Program-made: the position numbers and the translations under genes | The notes under the pieces: generated by a model | Databases searched by the model: none | The model's input: the letters and a program-made list of their open reading frames with translations, nothing else | What the model was told of the DNA's origin: nothing | Shown here: in pieces, positions 7,249 through 8,826 of the stretch | Layout: every line of letters starts with the position of its first letter | Numbering within the stretch: position 1 is the stretch's first letter | Origin: an uncultured Bacteroidales bacterium | Lineage (GTDB): Bacteria > Bacteroidota > Bacteroidia > Bacteroidales > UBA932 | Direction: 5' to 3' | Assembly (NCBI GenBank): GCA_900317065.1 | Contig: ONFK01000049.1 | Coordinates: forward strand, 1-8,826 | Length of the DNA stretch: 8,826 bases

Positions 7249-8240
7249 TACGGAACCACCACCGCGTTGATGACCTGCGAGATGATTTCCTCAGTGGTGA
7301 CGTTCTCCGCCTCGGCTTCGTAGGTAAGGCCGATGCGGTGGCGCAGCACCTCGGGGCAGACGGCGCGCACGTCTTCCGGGATCACGTATCCCCTGCGCTT
7401 GATGAAGGCGTAGGCCTTCGCGGCGGCGCTCAGCGAGATGCTGGCACGGGGGGATCCTCCGTAGGAGATGAGGTCCTTCAGGCCCTTGAGGCCGTATTCC
7501 TCAGGGGTGCGGGTGGCGTATACTATATCTACTATGTAGCGCTCTATCTTCTCGTCCATGTATACCTCGCGGACGATGTTCCGGGCGCGGATGATGTCTT
7601 CGGGGCTTACTACGGCGTTGGGCTTGGGAAACTCGCCGGTATTGTTCATGCGGATGATGAGTTTCTCCTCTTCCTTCTTCGGGTAGTCCACCTTCACCTT
7701 GAGCATGAAACGGTCGACCTGGGCCTCGGGCAGAGGATAGGTTCCTTCCTGCTCCACGGGGTTCTGGGTGGCCATCACAAGGAAGGGTTCGGGCAGGGCG
7801 AAGGTCTGGTCGCCGATGGTGACCTGCCTTTCCTGCATCGCCTCGAGAAGCGCACTCTGCACTTTAGCCGGGGCGCGGTTGATTTCATCCGCCAGCACGA
7901 AATTGGCGAAGACGGGACCCTTGCGCACCTCGAACTCCTCCTTCTTCTGGGAGTAGATGAGGGTGCCGGACACGTCGGCGGGGAGGAGGTCCGGGGTGAA
8001 CTGTATGCGGCTGAACTTGGCATTGATCGTCTTGCTCAATGTGCTGATCGCCAATGTCTTGGCAAGTCCGGGCATACCTTCGAGGAGGATGTGTCCGTTG
8101 GCGAGAAGGGCTATCATCAGGTTCTCGACCAGATGCTTCTGGCCGACGATCACCTTGCCCATCTCGAGAGAAAGGATGTCGACGAATCCGCTTTCCTGCT
8201 GGATGCGGTCGTTCAGTTCCTTGATGTTTACACTTTCCAT
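7248..8240 (-). CDS. moxR: MoxR-family AAA+ ATPase
   Basis: This is a 330-residue AAA+ protein of usual MoxR length. It has a Walker A GMPGLAKT (55-62, Lys61), a Walker B VLADEINRAP (115-124, Asp118/Glu119), a sensor 1 MATQNP (156-161, Asn160), an arginine-finger candidate AQVDRF (173-178, Arg177) and a sensor 2 GGSPRAS (261-267, Arg265). The C-terminal lid helices follow. MoxR ATPases form hexameric rings that remodel or activate VWA-domain partners, and three candidate clients follow in the same operon. It is the first gene of the operon. The ATG at 8240 lies 23 bp from the divergent truA start and is preceded on the minus strand by an A/T-rich leader without a Shine-Dalgarno sequence, as is common in this phylum. 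I could not find a consensus promoter for it. Confidence 0.96.
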   Translation of the reverse strand: MESVNIKELNDRIQQESGFVDILSLEMGKVIVGQKHLVENLMIALLANGHILLEGMPGLAKTLAISTLSKTINAKFSRIQFTPDLLPADVSGTLIYSQKKEEFEVRKGPVFANFVLADEINRAPAKVQSALLEAMQERQVTIGDQTFALPEPFLVMATQNPVEQEGTYPLPEAQVDRFMLKVKVDYPKKEEEKLIIRMNNTGEFPKPNAVVSPEDIIRARNIVREVYMDEKIERYIVDIVYATRTPEEYGLKGLKDLISYGGSPRASISLSAAAKAYAFIKRRGYVIPEDVRAVCPEVLRHRIGLTYEAEAENVTTEEIISQVINAVVVP

Positions 8241-8257
8241 ATATTTTGATAACTTTG
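8227..8257 (+). promoter_or_regulatory. Probable truA promoter, overlapping moxR start
   Basis: TTTA (8227-8230), a 19-nt spacer and TAACTTTG (8250-8257) followed by T match the Bacteroidota -33/-7 pattern, with a perfect -7 box (TAnnTTTGY) and one mismatch at -33. Transcription would start near 8261-8264, at or just before the truA ATG. The -33 box and part of the spacer lie in the first codons of moxR on the other strand. Confidence 0.55.
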
Positions 8258-8263
8258 TATGCT

Positions 8264-8826
8264 ATGCGTTATTCCATCAAATTGTCTTACGCCGGTTCAG
8301 GCTTCCGCGGCTGGCAGCGCCAGCCTTCCGACCCGTCGGTGCAACAATGCCTCGAAGAAGCCCTCGGCAGGCTTCTGGGCACGGAGATTCCGGTGATCGG
8401 AGCGGGACGTACGGACACGGGCGTGAATGCAATCGGTTACGTAGCGTGTTTCGACGGTCCCGCGGGCCTTGCGGCAGAAGACTTCCGCTACAAATTAAAT
8501 GCCATCCTACCCCGCACGGTGGTGGTAAATTCCATCTCCGAAGCGGCGCCGGATTTCCATGCGCGCTTCGACGCCGTCCGGCGGGAATACACCTATTTCC
8601 TGCACAGGAGCAAGGATCCTTTCGTGGAGGCCTTTTCGTGGCAGTGCGGTTATCCGGGGCTGGATTTCGATGCGATGAACCAGGCGGCCGCGGCCCTCGT
8701 CGGGACTCACGATTTTTCGTGTTTCGAAAAGGTAGGGGCGGACAACAAGACTTCCGTTTGCACCGTTTTCGAAGCCTTCTGGCAGCCTTACATACCGAGC
8801 CTTACGGCTATCTGTGGGGGCGCCGC
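8264..8826 (+). CDS. truA: TruA tRNA pseudouridine synthase, 3' end beyond window
   Basis: The frame is open from the ATG at 8264 to the window edge and gives 187 complete codons of a family usually near 250 residues. TruA converts uridines 38-40 of the tRNA anticodon stem to pseudouridine. The N-terminus MRYSIKLSYAGSGFRGWQRQ is typical, the catalytic Asp is Asp51 in GAGRTDTGVNA (45-55), and the conserved Tyr region is RREYTYFL (106-113). Later family features are KLNAILP (77-83), FHARF (98-102), HDFSCFEK (149-156) and NKTSVC (161-166). The usual His of the GVH motif is Asn here. The last 12 or so residues fit the family less well than the rest, close to the edge. truA is divergent from the bat operon and functionally unrelated to it. 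Confidence 0.93.
   Translation, partial: MRYSIKLSYAGSGFRGWQRQPSDPSVQQCLEEALGRLLGTEIPVIGAGRTDTGVNAIGYVACFDGPAGLAAEDFRYKLNAILPRTVVVNSISEAAPDFHARFDAVRREYTYFLHRSKDPFVEAFSWQCGYPGLDFDAMNQAAAALVGTHDFSCFEKVGADNKTSVCTVFEAFWQPYIPSLTAICGGA

Noticed and set aside
7242..8249. A 335-codon plus-strand open frame antisense to moxR
   Set aside because: It mirrors moxR almost exactly, and its translation shows no recognisable domain. The minus-strand frame has all AAA+ motifs, so this is a by-product of GC-rich codon use.
8250..8286. A moxR promoter on the minus strand (TTTG at 8281-8278 with TACAAAGT at 8259-8252)
   Set aside because: The -33-like TTTG and the spacing are tolerable, but the -7 candidate matches only the TA of TAnnTTTG. 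I found no better pair upstream within truA.
1..8826. Mobile elements, tRNA or rRNA genes, riboswitches
   Set aside because: I saw no transposase, integrase, terminal repeats, tRNA cloverleaf or conserved RNA leader; nearly all sequence is accounted for by the bat operon and truA.

Overview
The window is one long leftward (minus-strand) operon, covering about 8.2 of 8.8 kb, with the 5' part of a divergent rightward gene at the right edge. Gene order and protein content match the Bacteroides aerotolerance (Bat) operon of the Bacteroidota: MoxR AAA+ ATPase, DUF58 protein, a small membrane protein, BatA, BatB, BatC, BatD and BatE. The divergent gene is truA (tRNA pseudouridine synthase), cut by the window end. 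Bacteroidota-type promoter elements (TTTG/TTTA, 19-nt spacer, TAnnTTTG) are visible twice. The coding sequence is GC-rich, which suggests a GC-rich Bacteroidales lineage (Alistipes-like or an uncultured relative); the genus cannot be fixed from this sequence.

Layout from right to left: truA (8264 to edge, +); moxR (8240-7248); DUF58 (7248-6367); BatX-like membrane protein (6370-5429); batA (5439-4456); batB (4456-3458); batC (3458-2670); and one continuous batD-batE reading frame (2667-70). Adjacent genes overlap by 1 to 11 nt or are 2 nt apart, so the seven cistrons look like one translationally coupled transcript. I see no internal promoter and no convincing terminator after batDE. A well-formed promoter at 18-48 on the minus strand probably serves a gene beyond the left edge.

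Working model (family knowledge plus inference): the MoxR ATPase remodels or activates partners carrying von Willebrand factor A (VWA) domains. Three such proteins follow: a soluble DUF58 protein and the membrane-anchored BatA and BatB, all with metal-site residues in place. BatC and the BatE part bring TPR repeats. BatD and the BatX-like protein bring extracytoplasmic beta domains, and BatE ends in an SH3-like domain. The proteins probably form an inner-membrane and periplasmic complex. Its biochemical job is unresolved; the original name reflects an oxygen-tolerance phenotype in Bacteroides fragilis.

Nothing here is a wholly unknown system. The less ordinary points are the in-frame BatD-BatE fusion with a signal-peptide-like segment at the junction, the resemblance of the BatX-like protein to a short BatD, the repeat-built Q/N/D/E tail of BatC, and a truA promoter that lies partly inside moxR and predicts an almost leaderless mRNA.
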